NCBI GenBank assembly: GCA_025403435.1 | Contig: CM046348.1 | Span: forward strand, 10,286,606 to 10,350,605 | Length of the DNA stretch: 64,000 bases | Origin: Artocarpus heterophyllus | Taxonomy: Eukaryota > Streptophyta > Magnoliopsida > Rosales > Moraceae | Reading direction: 5' to 3' | Shown here: positions 37,298 through 49,300 of the stretch, piece after piece | Layout: each line of letters starts with the position of its first letter | Position numbering within the stretch: the first letter of the stretch is position 1 | Notes under the pieces: generated by a model | What the model saw: only the letters and a program-made list of their open reading frames with translations | The model's database searches: none | Told to the model about the DNA's origin: nothing | Position numbers and translations under genes: made by a program

Positions 37298-39225
37298 TGT
37301 TAGGATCGGTGTCCTAAAGAACAAATATTTTATTTGTGATTAAAGACATTTTGATTAAATAAATAAATAACAATTAGAATATTTCATATGCTAATAATGG
37401 TCCTCATATTGCTTTTATTATTATGTTTAAGCATTTAAGCAAACATGTGTTCGTTGACTATTAGTAATTAAGTCTTGGAATTGTGTCTATATGGAGTTTA
37501 TATGTGACATAGATACGAGACCAAGATGAATAGTCTAAATTATATAGTCTACAGTCTATGTATTTAGTTGGACACTTTATATATAACAAGACTGTAATAG
37601 GGATCTACATCCAATTAGATAGGCAAATAATCTAGGCTGTCGGAGCATATTGATATCTATGATAGATACATTGTGTAGTAGACCTAATAGTGGTCGCACG
37701 CTAGATTGGACCTAAAGTGTAATTGACTTAATAATAATTCCATTTAACATAAATCAATCACTTTGATAATCGTTTATGTGTAATCTTAATCCTAAAGTGG
37801 ATTCATGACTCCATGTTTGTAACCTCTCTAACAAATACTTTATATTATCCTCCCAAAGACATTATTTGAGAATTTGGAAAAGAACAAAACCTTAGTCATT
37901 TGGATACTAGTGGTAACCAGATAATTTTCCATTTTTATGTGTTATAAATAGAGTTTTCTAAATAAGCGAAATAATAGAACTTTAAGATAAAATAATCAGA
38001 AGGTAAAATGAAACTTAGTCCTTCATCCGATTATAGATAAACTATAGGGATACACATATGTATGAGAGATTATGGACATGACTAATTTATAAAGTCTCAT
38101 AATACTAAATATTATCAAGAATGTAGCTTTGGTTCTTTAGTGTAGTGACATCAAAGTTAATAATAAAATAGATAATTAACTAGGGATTAATTTATCTATT
38201 ATTATTGGAGCTTAATAAATATGTCCATCGAGTCCAAATATTAGCTCACAAATTCCTTGACAAGTTGTGTAGAATATAGTTTACCATAGGTAATACAGAA
38301 GGTTATGCTAGAGAGGTTATTGAACCTATCAATGTGCAAGTCCAATAGTACAGTGGGACTGTGAGTGGCGCTTGTCCCAATCCAGAAGGACTCTAGGAGC
38401 CTAAAGCAAGGATAGTTCTGGAAATTAGTTAATTGATTAATTAATTAATTTCAAGATAACTTTTATTCAAATTTAATTATTAGGATTTTGGGATAATTAA
38501 TTGCTTGAATATTGATTTAAATCCTTATTATATTTGAATTTGAATACAGGATAATTAGTCATAATTATAAAAATTAAACAATTATCTAGTATAATTGAAT
38601 TTTAATTTAAATGAAATAATTTGAATAGGAATTATCTTAGATATGTAGTTGATCACAAAGCCCTACATTGTGAGTGGCTAGGATTTTGAATTCCTCTCTA
38701 CTAAAGTTGGCATGCACAATGAAATAATCTCTCTGTGTTTGGCGCAGAAGTCTAGGTAAGAAGAGAAAATCTTCTCCTATTTCTGATAAACTTCTACCTC
38801 TTCCTTCTAACTTTATAAATAGAGGCCTTTGGTCCTCATTATTCTTTAGATTGCTATAGTGCAACATTAGGGAATTGAACTTTGGTCATTCCTTTTTAGT
38901 GATCTAAGTTCTTCAAACGCATAGTCCAGTTAGAAAGATAGAAGTTTTGGTGAAATTCTGTTGAGTTGTGCCTACACACACAACAACTAAAAGGAAGAGT
39001 CATAGCGTTGAAGATTTGAAGGTTGAGATTTTCATTTAATCAAAGAGACGTGCTGCTTTCTGTTTATCCACAAGTGTATTTTAATTAGAATTCTATTTAT
39101 TGTTTATGAGAACCTAAGTTTGTTTCTAGGTGATGAATAATTTTTTTTTTTAAAAAAATTTTACTACGTCACAGAATTAAATTTTCCAATATCATAATGT
39201 AGGGAAACTGTGATTTTCTACATCA
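37298..39225 (+). repeat. LTR-like sequence, forward orientation, copy B
   Basis: Begins TGTTAGGATCGG and ends TTTTCTACATCA, so it has the TG...CA ends of an LTR. A TATA box (TATAAATAGAGG, about 38815) is followed by a leader-like region, as in an LTR. No protein-coding retrotransposon domain lies nearby, so it would be a solo LTR. I could not confirm a target duplication. Copy C has the equivalent at 48653-50630, and copy D has the right part from 54818. The superfamily is not determinable. Confidence 0.5.
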
Positions 39226-39900
39226 CCAAGGAGAATTCTAATTTAAACAATTCTAATTTAAATTAGAATTCTATTATTCAAAATAATTATCTAATTTAAA
39301 TAATTGTGAATAATTATCCATTATTCAAATACAACTAAAATTTAAATTAATTATTTGAAGACCAAACTTAAATAATTAATTATCTAAACTTGTAATTAAC
39401 AATTTTTAATAATTGTTTGTCTAAAATTAATTAAAAAAATTAATTCTCCAAAAAACATGTAGAGATTGGCGCCACACACAATAGCCCTGAGCCGACTTTC
39501 AATCCAGTCCTAGACTGTGTGCCACCCATCTCATTAGTCCCAATGGCCTGACTCATGTAGACTATTGTCATATTGATGGTAATCTATATTTGCCTCATCT
39601 GTTATAAAAGAATTAATGAGCTTGTGTTGGGACTCGACGGATATCTATTATCAAGCTCCAATAACAACATATGAATTAATTCCTACTTAATTATCTGTCT
39701 AATTATTAACTTTGATGTCATTCTACAATAGACCCAAATATATTTGTCTTGTCCATGATCTCTTATATTATGTATATTCTTATAGGTTATCCATAATCGA
39801 ATGAAACACTTAGTTATGTTTTACCTTTCTATTATCTTATCTCAAAGTACCAATATTTCACTATTGTAAACTTCATTCTTTTTGTAACACATCCCCTTGA
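39226..39900 (-). repeat. LTR-like sequence, reverse orientation, upstream part
   Basis: Read on the minus strand, 39900 to 39600 resembles 37980-38240 of the forward copy, including GACATCAAAGTTAATAAT and a TTATTGGAGCTT block. It is followed by a diverged AT-rich stretch to 39226. In copy D this part carries the 3-kb solo LTR at 56286. Confidence 0.5.
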
Positions 39901-41386
39901 AAAGTTAGAGAAACTCAGTCAAAAGTCAAATATGAAAGTTTCTCTTCAAGTTTGGCTATGAAGGCTTTAGTGTTTCTATAAGTTTGGAGAGGAGATGGCT
40001 GGGTTTGTTCCTAGTTTTTGAAGCAGAGTGAGAAAAAGAGAGAGAAAGAGAAAGAGGGAAACGTTAGAGGGAGAGAGAGATGAGTGCGGAGTGCTGCTTT
40101 GTTGGGGTTTTTTAGAACGAGAGGCCTTTGCATGTTGATGGTTGTTTGAATGGCTTAAACCCCAAAAAAAAAAAAATCTGGTAATGAGAAGAGTAAGTCA
40201 TGCAAATTGATATTGACTCTGCTGGGCGGCATTTGTGTAATTAAGGGTGTGTAGGGTTTACTTTGGAAAGTAGTAAAATAATTTAAAATTCAAGAATTAA
40301 AATCTTAAGTGAGAAATTAAATCATTTAAAAATGAAAATAAATTTTTATATGAGACTCAACTAATGTAAATGATAGTATTTTTAAATTATGACCCACTAA
40401 TTAATAAATCTTATGTATAATTAGTCTTAATTAAATTCTCGGTTGTTACAGAATCTCTAATAACTTAGAATAAAATTACTGATGAATAATTTTATATAAT
40501 TAAAATCAAAGTTTCTTTAGGGGGAGAGAGGAAAAGAAAATTAATTGGGACTACTTATAATCCAAAATATTGTGGCAAAAATTAATTATTGGTACATAAG
40601 ATCCATTTTTAGGGCTAATGATGATTGGTCACTCAGTTAAATGACATGAGGTTGGGTGGAAGGGTACTGTAGACTCCATTCTCGACTTTTCTTTTGAGGT
40701 CAAATAGAATTTTTTTTTTCCCTTTAACCGCACAAATTTAATGAATGTGATATGGACTCTCATTACTCACCCCATTTTTTAAAAGACTTATTTTTTTTTA
40801 TGGAATTTACGAGAGGAAAAAATGGATTTAAAGATTTTCCTATTGTCAAATTCAATACTTTTTTTGGGAACAAATTAATCCTAAATTTAACGTGTTTGAA
40901 AAGTTTTATATAGTTCTTAATCTTTTTTTTCGTGCTGCTATTATTTTGCTTGATCTCTTTTAATAAATATATAGAAATTAATATTATAAGAAATAATAAA
41001 GATCTTACGTACATAGAAGGCCATAACCTCTCTATTTAAAATCAAGCAACAAATATAGAAAAGAAGACAAATAAATAGCAAACTAAAATGGACTAGAAAT
41101 CCTGCATAAGCACAAAAATCTTCTTAAATTGCTTGTTTCTGTTTTTGAGACGCCTAGGGATTTGACCCCTTGATCCTTCGATACCGATTAAGCTTAATTG
41201 AACTTGCTAAAAAAAGGTCAAGCTAAAGTTATGCGTTACGTGGAATGTATTAAAGGAAATAACAAATTATGGAAAATTGTGGAAGTTAACTGCAATGATT
41301 CTCACCTTTACCTATAAATATACGTCCCCGGCTAGCATGAAGGGTATTCCAAACAAAATTTTAAAACAATTTTGAGAGAGTGAAAA
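39893..41386. other. Non-coding 5' flank of the plus-strand DEFL exon, copy B
   Basis: No gene is seen. GA-rich runs lie at about 40028-40080. The stretch 39893-40450 begins TGTAACACATCCCC and ends TGTTACA, which is LTR-like, but without a target duplication I leave it unclassified. Confidence 0.4.
41313..41320 (+). promoter_or_regulatory. TATA box of plus-strand DEFL, copy B
   Basis: TATAAATA within CTTTACCTATAAAT, about 70 bases before the ATG at 41387. The same element is at 52732-52739 (copy C) and 61082-61089 (copy D). Confidence 0.6.
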
Positions 41387-41447
41387 ATGGTGAAAGAACC
41401 AGGTGTTTTTTCATTTTTCCTCGTTGTGTTTCTCAACTTTTGCATAG
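41387..41447 (+). pseudogene. Orphan DEFL exon 1 (signal peptide only), copy B
   Basis: A 61-base exon with ATG start and a GT donor at 41448, encoding a hydrophobic signal peptide beginning MVKEPGVFSFFLVVFLNF. Length and splice phase match exon 1 of the minus-strand DEFL genes, and a TATA box lies upstream. The intron start is present, but no cysteine-rich exon 2 follows: similarity to copy C ends near 42165, upstream of where exon 2 should be. It is therefore a truncated gene unless it splices to an exon I did not recognise. Confidence 0.7.
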
Positions 41448-42164
41448 GTCAGTTTTTTTTCTTTTTTCTTTTTCATTTAATCACTCACTGTATTAGTTTG
41501 TTTTCTAATATTCTTCTAATTAGTCCGCGCTTGTTTCAATGTCAATAATTATTGAAGAAAACCTTATTATTACGTCGAAAAACATCATGCCCACATGCAC
41601 GAAATATTGAATGTGGCTTTATGCAATAATTCTGAAGATCATATACTACTATATTTTTTAGATGCCTTATACTACTAATTTTGTTGTACATTAATGTTTT
41701 AGCCGATATTTGTTATTCTTTTTCTTTTCTCATTTTTTTTCTTCGTTTCTTGCTTTTATATATGCAGTTATGTACTTGTAAAGTCAAATTGTGGGCCTTA
41801 TTCATTACACAATAGATATTGATCGTAGGACTATTTAATTGTATTTAATCAATTTATACATCTTTAATTTTTAAATTAGTAGAAATTGGCTTGTTATGAT
41901 GAAAAACATGTTTTTTTATTTTTTATTTTTATGTATGTATTTGCAACCATCAGGCGGTGAATTAACAATTGTTTTATAGTAAAAATTAGACTATTGATCC
42001 AACATGTGAAAATTAAATTACGAGCCAGAAACCTATTAATGCCCCCAACACATTATAACGTATTTCAAAAGTTTAAGGTGGACCGATAATAGTCAGATAT
42101 TGTAATTGATGTAGGGTGATTGTAGCTATTGTCATAGTTTTTTTATAGTTTAGCCATTGTTTAT

Positions 42165-42505
42165 ATTAGCTTATGTATCTTTGTTTGGAATATAGTTAAT
42201 GCCATTCTAGTTGAAAGAAATTCAAGTACCCCCAAAAAAAAGAGAATATAATTTTCAATTATATATATAGACTTATTCTTAATAGTTAATATAGGGGTGT
42301 CTGCAGGCGGTTTGGGCTTTTTTTCCCTCTAAACTACTAATCAAACCAAAAATAAAAATGATTTTTTGGTGGTTTAAGCAGTTTGATATTTTTTATAAAA
42401 CCAAACTAAACTAAGTCACTCATAAGCAGTTTGATTTGGGCGTTTTATTTCTGATTTTTATTTTATTTATTAAAAACTGTTAACCTCCACTTAGGGGCGT
42501 TACAT
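42165..42505. repeat. Sequence replacing the DEFL exon 2 region in copies B and D
   Basis: Present here and at about 61930-62269, absent from copy C. It contains a segment starting GGGGTGTCTGCAGGCGGTTT and containing repeated GGTTT/AAACC blocks, like the ends of plant hAT-type miniature elements. It closes with AGGGGCGTTACA at the X block border, similar to the last bases of the solo LTR at 59264-59275. Its identity is unresolved. Confidence 0.35.
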
Positions 42506-44308
42506 AATCTTAAATTTAAAAGTATTTAAGTATGGGTCATATTTTAGAAATATTATTTTAGCAAAGTATATTAAAGGGAAAGTATCTTACCAATTCATAC
42601 ATAAAATAGGTTTCCTAAAAAGCAACAAAGAAGATCTAACGAAATGCACTTTTCAAACATATGTTTTTGGCAAATATTATATAAGCATAAATAAGTAGAA
42701 CATATTTAAAAAAAAACAAAAATGTCAAGAGAAATATTAAAATAACTAACATAAAGGAAGTCTAAATAAGATTCATTTACAAAAAATTCTTTTAGCCAGG
42801 CAATTAGATAAAAAAAACATATTAATGATAGTTTTTCTTACATTTTTCATTGCTAAAAATTTTACAAATTTAAATATTTTAAATTGAAATACTCTTTTCT
42901 TTTAATTTGCCTTACTAAAAAATCTCCAATTAAATAATTTTTCTTAATAAATCTACAAAATATAAATGGCCTCATAAATGTATTTTTTAGATTCTCAAAA
43001 AACGTACTTTTTCTAAATGTGATATTTTTAACTGTGGTATAAGTTAATCAAGTAATATGGGTGGGATATGACATAACTTTTTTAAATGTTGTATAAATAA
43101 ATATAGTTATTAAATTGTGACATTACATATAATTTTCTCTTTTTTTTATCTATCTGCCTTATAAATTTCTCAAATATACCTTATATAGACATCATTTTCC
43201 TTTTTATGTGTGCCTCCTAATACATTTTTTATTTCATTTCTTGACTTTTTTGTTTTGTTAAATATAATATTTGCCGAAAACAAATGTTTGAATGCATTGA
43301 ATTAGATTTACTTTTTTAAAAATTTTTTATGAAACCTATAAATAAAATATTTTCACTCAAATATGGCTTGTTAAATTAATATTTTTCGAACATGCCCCCT
43401 TGCACTCATCCCCCTTAAACTTAAACCACTTTATCCCCTCGGTTTAACTTTGCGTCAAAACCAAACAAAAAAATAGAATGTACACTCATGTATAGGTTCT
43501 ATGAAGGTAAAATCATAATTACATTTTGAATTATTTGCAATTATATATTTTGCCCCCTTAAGCTTTGAGTTTGTAATCCATTTGATCTGTGATTATCAAT
43601 ATTTATATAAAATATCGTGAAACTAGTGGGACGTTGTTTTTATTTTTTTAGTTTTACTTTTGAATATTGTAAAATTTATCTTTTTTATAATTTACTTTTT
43701 CAATGTCATTTTTCAAAATTATATAAAAAAGCTATTCAAATTTCATGTCATTGTAATAATATTGTTTTAAAAAAAAAGGAATTTGACTTTAATTTACATA
43801 GACTTAACTTTTCATGTCATTGTAATAATATTGTTTTTAAAAAAAGGAATTTGACTTTAATTTACATGGACTTCTTTTCACTATATGTTTAGGTTGCGAG
43901 TTCAATTATTGTTTTGACAATTATAGTTCTACATAAAACTATTAATCGATCTTGTAAATTTTTTCTTAATCTTATAATTTTTTTATATAAAAAAAAAGTT
44001 AACACTCGAAGACCAACGCATCACGCTCACACTTTCTTTAAAAATTAACTCTAAATTTGGCATCTCAGAATTTAAAAAAAAATAGAAATAACTAATTTTA
44101 CAAAGTTGATTTGCATAATGCCTCTTCGTAAGGCAATTAATTTGACTTCTTTCTTTCCACAAATTTGGATAAATACGTTATTAGCTAACTTGATAAAAAC
44201 AAGGGACGATTAAAGACAGTAAAATTCATATAGAGAAAATAAAAATATAATAACAATCTTATTTATTAATATTCATATTTGCATTGGATAGAGTCCGTAG
44301 GACTCATA

Positions 44309-45021
44309 CTATTCACCACCACACTTACAATGACATATATAACCACCATCGTGCTTGCATATGCCTCCATTACATAAATGTTTATTAATACAGGTGTCGT
44401 TGCATGTTTGGTCTGTGCTAGGATCCCCAACCTTACAAATATTGTTATAGTTTCTGCAACATTCACCCGCAGCCACCTCATGATTGCGTTCTGCATCACA
44501 CAAACAAAAAAAAGGACATTATAAATCTGAAAAACCAGTTTTTTGCCCGACTGGGCTACTCCGGGTTCCCTCACAACCATAGGTCCCACCGGGTGGGTCC
44601 CACTTTGACATTATAAATCTAAAAAACTTTTTTTTTCGATCGGGCTACTTTCGGTTCTCTCACAACTATGGGCCCACCCGGTGGGACCCACTCCGACTGG
44701 TGGGTCCCACAGTTGTAAGAGAACCAGACAACTGCTCGGTCAGGACATATAGAAGTCCATTATAAATCTACTTTTATAATATTCATAATAATAAGTGTAT
44801 TTTTTGAAAAATGAAGATTATAAAAGTAAAAAAAAAAAAAATGTAATACGCAATGAAGCACTGCGATCCGGAACATTCTCCTAAAAAGATGTACCATTTA
44901 ATCAATTTGGTGAATATTAGAAAACCAAAACTATAGAGAATAAGAAAAAACTGAGCAAACCTATGGAGAAGAAGATCAGAAACACAACAAGAAAAAGTGA
45001 AAAAACATTAAGTTTTGCCAT
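44309..45021 (-). CDS. Defensin-like (DEFL) cysteine-rich secreted peptide, copy C
   Basis: Exon 1 is 45021-44961 and exon 2 is 44490-44309, with the same phase and exon sizes (61 and 182 bases) as copies A and B. The product is again 80 residues with all ten cysteines at the same spacing. The mature part differs from copy A at eight positions, all between cysteines or at the C-terminus (K36N, K47D, E48Q, S61N, Y67H, H69G, T72I, A80E). The signal peptide differs by one conservative change (M20I). The intron is 470 bases and holds a GC-rich inverted-repeat insertion. The TATA box is at 45090-45097. The gene appears intact. Confidence 0.82.
44517..44769. repeat. GC-rich inverted-repeat insertion in the DEFL intron, copy C
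   Basis: Absent from copies A and B. CATTATAAATCT occurs three times (44517-44528, 44609-44620, 44758-44769) and brackets GC-rich segments. Arms at 44653-44676 and 44700-44724 pair (GGTTCTCTCACAACT with AGTTGTAAGAGAACC on the same strand), and a third related segment lies at 44561-44600. This looks like a small non-autonomous inverted-repeat element, possibly duplicated in place. The family is not recognised. Confidence 0.5.
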
Positions 45022-45897
45022 TGTTTTTTCTTGCCCTATTAACTTGTTAAACTTATTATCTTGTGAAGAAATTTAAGCCAGGGCACTCAAATTTATAGAT
45101 AAAGATGAGAGGCATGCAGTAACAATCACTATTAACAAGGTTTTCTTAATTTTGTATAATATCTTGATCAATATCGTTTTAAGTTTCTTATTTATTATCT
45201 TTTATTGCCTTTAGATCTGTGTTATTTCTGGGAGGATGACATATCTATTTGTTACAAGAAATCGAGCAAATAATATCAGAAAAAAGACTAATAAAGAATT
45301 ATTAGTGGTTATAAGCATCAAATAATTTTGTTGATCAATTCATTGTATAAAATAACCTTCAATATGAGCATAAGGGGAAAGTCTTTAAATCCATTTTCTC
45401 TAACTCTAGAATTTTCTAAAAATTCTCTTTATTTTAAATTTAAGGCGTGGTAAAAAAATAAGAACAATATTGTAGTTATCATCCATCTAAAATTCATTCA
45501 ATTTTTTTTAAAGTAAATTCATTTAATTTTTGTCCCATAGAAGAAAAAAATTCTATTTGACCACTAGAAAAAGAAAAAAAAAATCCTCCCAAACTCTAAT
45601 CCATCCTTCCTTATATATCATTTGACTTTGCGTCGACTCGAAAGAAAATGATTTTTCGTCCATAATAGCGCCAATTAATTCAATTTGACCCTAAGAGAAA
45701 AATCAGCAAACGTTATTCGGATCTATTATAAACCGTCCTAAGTATACAAATATTGCCAATTAATTCAATAACTTGAGCAAGACTTTAACATTGATTCTGA
45801 TGGAAATTCTAAAGATGAAAAAAGTTGTTAACATCCATTTTTTCCATATAAAATAGATAGATCGCATTTTTTAATTCACTTTTAAAAAATAATTTTT

Positions 45898-46317
45898 CAC
45901 TACAACAATGTTGTAATTTAACGACGAAACTACTAGCGACGACATTTGTCGTTGATAAATTTACACATATAGCGACGATTATATCGTCTCTAATTGTCCT
46001 AAAAAGGTACCACAATTTCTGTCGTTGCTGAATACGTTGGTGAAAATTTACCCACCAAAATTCACTAACACCCGCCAAAATTTCGTGGGTTTATATTTTA
46101 GCAAATTCAGCGACGACATTTATCATCGGGAAAATGTCATCACTATAGCATATGTTGTTGTTTGGTTTGTATATTTAGCGACGACATATGTAGTCACTGA
46201 AAAACAATATTAATCCCCCAAACCGATCTCCCCCTTCACCACTTCTCGCTCCAGGCAGTTCTTATGCAGTTTTAACGACGACAAATGTCATCTCTAAATC
46301 ATCTTCTTCTTGTCGTG
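45898..46317. mobile_element. Non-autonomous CACTA (En/Spm-type) element, 420 bp
   Basis: The left end reads CACTACAACAA. The right end, on the other strand, reads CACGACAAGAA, matching at 9 of 11 positions. TTT flanks both sides (45895-45897 and 46318-46320), fitting the 3-bp duplication of CACTA elements. Several GCGACGACA-type subterminal motifs occur in both orientations, as is usual for the family. It is too short to encode transposase. Copies A and B have the uninterrupted site near 29630 and 34755. Confidence 0.75.
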
Positions 46318-46320
46318 TTT

Positions 46321-49300
46321 TAATCATTTGATTCATTATGCTCATAAATATTTATTAAAAACCCTTCAAAAAATTATTTCTTAAATCAAGGAAATACACA
46401 CTTTTGATACGGGCAAAAGAGTAAACTAATGTTCGGTGGAATAATAACTGAGGCATCTTGCACACCAAATGAATCTTAAATCAATAGTGAAATTAAACAG
46501 GAATTAGCATACACACACACACCCACACATAATATTGGTGGAATTAAAATGTTTCACCTTAATTTTATAATTAAGACAATAAGACCTTGTAGCCCTAGTA
46601 TTAAGAATGAGGATCGAATGTTGCTTTTAGAAGTGCGTGTGGTATTTTTCTCTCTTATACTCTACCCTTCTTCCTCACTAGGAATAGGTTTTTCGATTAT
46701 GTTGCTCTACTAGGTTATGTGAGATTTTTATTTTTAGCAAGAAAATATTGACATAAGATACAAAAATACGAAGATATAACCCAAGCACTAATTCCATACT
46801 CGATTTTTAGTTCTTCATCCATTCGGCCCCTTGAGGATGTGGGAAGCCAATAATAGGAGTCCTTAAGTAGACTCTTCTTTGAAGAAATTCAACCTCGATG
46901 CCCTACCTTTGAATATTAAAATTCATTTATGCTTTAAACAATATTAATATAGAGACATAGAATTTGATTGGTTTCTTATACAATTTTAAAAAATTACATT
47001 AGTCAATTAAAAAAATATAAATTTTACTGGTAAATTAAAAAAATAAATGTAAAGTGCCAATATATATATATTTTGATATTTTGCATATACTTTTGCAAAA
47101 TTTTCACAATATTTTATCATTTATCACACTACAGTTTTCAAGAAAATTGATATTTACGGTGTTCTCATGAATTCTATTTTTGGATATTTATTTGTAACTT
47201 ATGTCATAAAATATAAAAATTTATTATGACACATACTTGGTGGGATATATTTCGTATCTCACTAGGATTTTTTTTTATATCGGGACACAAAAAATCTCAG
47301 TATTTAGTATACTCAGAATCCAAGCATTTAGAGATTAATCCCTAGTGCTTCGCAAAAAAGGGAAACAAGAAATTAAAAGAGATTTTGGTGCTTAGACAGG
47401 AATTCTAGTCCGTACTTTGATTTGTTATTTTTTTGTCTCTTTTTTTTACCAGATTTGCTTCGTGAACATGTAGTAATAACCATTCCTGTCAAATTCTTGA
47501 ACGTTTTGTCCTAGAAAAAGAAAGTCATTCGTGTGACCAATATACGAAAAAAAATCTTCTAATTCATTTTTCCACCCCTGCAAAATAACAACAACAACAA
47601 CAATTACAATTGTTCTTCATTATAAATTGGGGTGGGTAAAAAAAGATCAAGAATGATATAATAATTAACATTAACAACAAAAAAAAGGGGGTCTATATTC
47701 GGAACAAATGTTCAAGCAAAAAAAAAAAAAAAACAAAGAAGGAAAGAAAGAAAGAAACTTTTTTTGTTAATAGAAAAAAAAAAAAGAAACATCGAAAGAA
47801 AAAGATTACATCCCTCAAAAAAAAAAAAAAGATTTCAAATGATTTGTTTCATAAAAAGTTACAAATTATTCTTCATTCTACTTTTTATCTAACACATTCC
47901 ATTCTTTGGTTTAAAAGAATATATAAATTAGTCAACAATTCTTTTGAATGGTCAGTTCTCAACGAAAAGACTGAATTTACTACATATTGAGATCTTTTGA
48001 TAATGTCACATAATTCTCTAATTGAGAAAAAGAATCTTTCCCTTTTTGTAATAATAATAAAAAAAAACTTATAGGTGTGGGTTTAAAGTACTGCACACTT
48101 TGCAATGGAGTGAGATATGAAATTAACATTACGCAATGTCTGTAGTGGATTTAAATTTTTTGTCCAATTTTGATATCCTAAATAGTGTTTAACCAATAGT
48201 ATTACAACACATTACTTAAAAAATTTAAAATAATATTGAATTGACGTTTATATGTTTTCATTAAATGAGATATCATAATTTGATTGATTAGATACAAATT
48301 AGGACACCAAAAATTAGACAAAGGTTCGAATCTATTTGTAGATCTTTAATGTTATTTTATTACTTTAGCTTGTTGTGTCTATGGGCATAACTCAACAAAT
48401 CTCACACCGCAGTTACACTCCTTCCAACCATTCAAGTGTTGAGGAACTAAAATTACTAAAGATGAGTATTCAGAGTTCAACTCTTTAATACTTGGATGGT
48501 TTGAGAATAAGTAAGAACTCAAGGCCTCTATTTATAGAAGTAATAGAGGGAAGCAAAGTCTATCAGGAATTAAGAAGATAAATTTTCTCCTTCTTCCCCT
48601 ATCAGCGAGCACCACCCCTTGGTATGCACATTCAAATTTGGTTTTAATCATATGTTAAGATCAGTATCCTAAAGAATAAATATTTTATTTGTGATTAAAG
48701 ACATTTTGATTAAATAAATAAATAAAAATTAGAATATTTTATATGTTAATAATGATCCTCGTATTGCTTTTATTATTGTGTTTAAGCATTTAAGCAAACA
48801 TGTGTTCCATGACTATTAGTAATTAACTCTTGGAATTGTGTATATACGGAGTTTATATGTGGCATAGATACGAGATCAAGATGAATAGTCTAAATTATAT
48901 AGTCCGTAGTCTATGTATTTAGCTAGACACTTTATACATAACAAGACTGCAATAGGGTTGGAGCAGATTGAACTCTATAGTGTAGTAGACCTAATGATTG
49001 TCACACACTAGATTGGACCTAAAGTGTAATTCACTTAATAATAATTCCATTCAACTTAAATCAATTCACTTTGATAATCATCTATGTATAATCTTAATCC
49101 TAAAGTGGATTCATGACTTCATGTTTGTAGCTTCTATCTTTTCAAGACTCTTTGTTTATAGCTTGAAGGCTCCATTGTCAGTATGTTGTAGATGCAACCT
49201 ATATTCGATGAGAACATAATTCACAGACACATAATCTATAGCTCTCTAATAAAGAGTTTATGTTATCCTCCCAAAGACATTATTCAAGAATTTGGAAAAG

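Larger units (their letters stand above)
31131..42505. repeat. Segmental duplication copy B (blocks X and Y)
   Basis: Block X runs from 31131 to about 36322 and is nearly identical to copy A, making a 5.1-kb direct tandem repeat. Block Y continues to 42505. Block Y from about 38042 is nearly identical to copy D and is more diverged from copy C. At about 42165 copy B leaves the sequence of copy C and continues with some 340 bases that end AGGGGCGTTACA at the next X block. It contains one complete DEFL gene (minus) and one orphan DEFL exon 1 (plus). Confidence 0.85.

Noticed and set aside
39893..40450. TGTAACA...TGTTACA segment as a second solo LTR
   Set aside because: No target duplication and no supporting internal LTR signals; left unclassified.
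40763..41014. Frame repeated exactly at 60532-60783 and altered at 52165-52488
   Set aside because: Its conservation follows from the segmental duplication. The sequence is low-complexity and Lys/Asn/Phe-rich, with no domain.
46025..46213. Open frame inside the CACTA element
   Set aside because: Lies in subterminal repeats of a 420-bp non-autonomous element; not a transposase.
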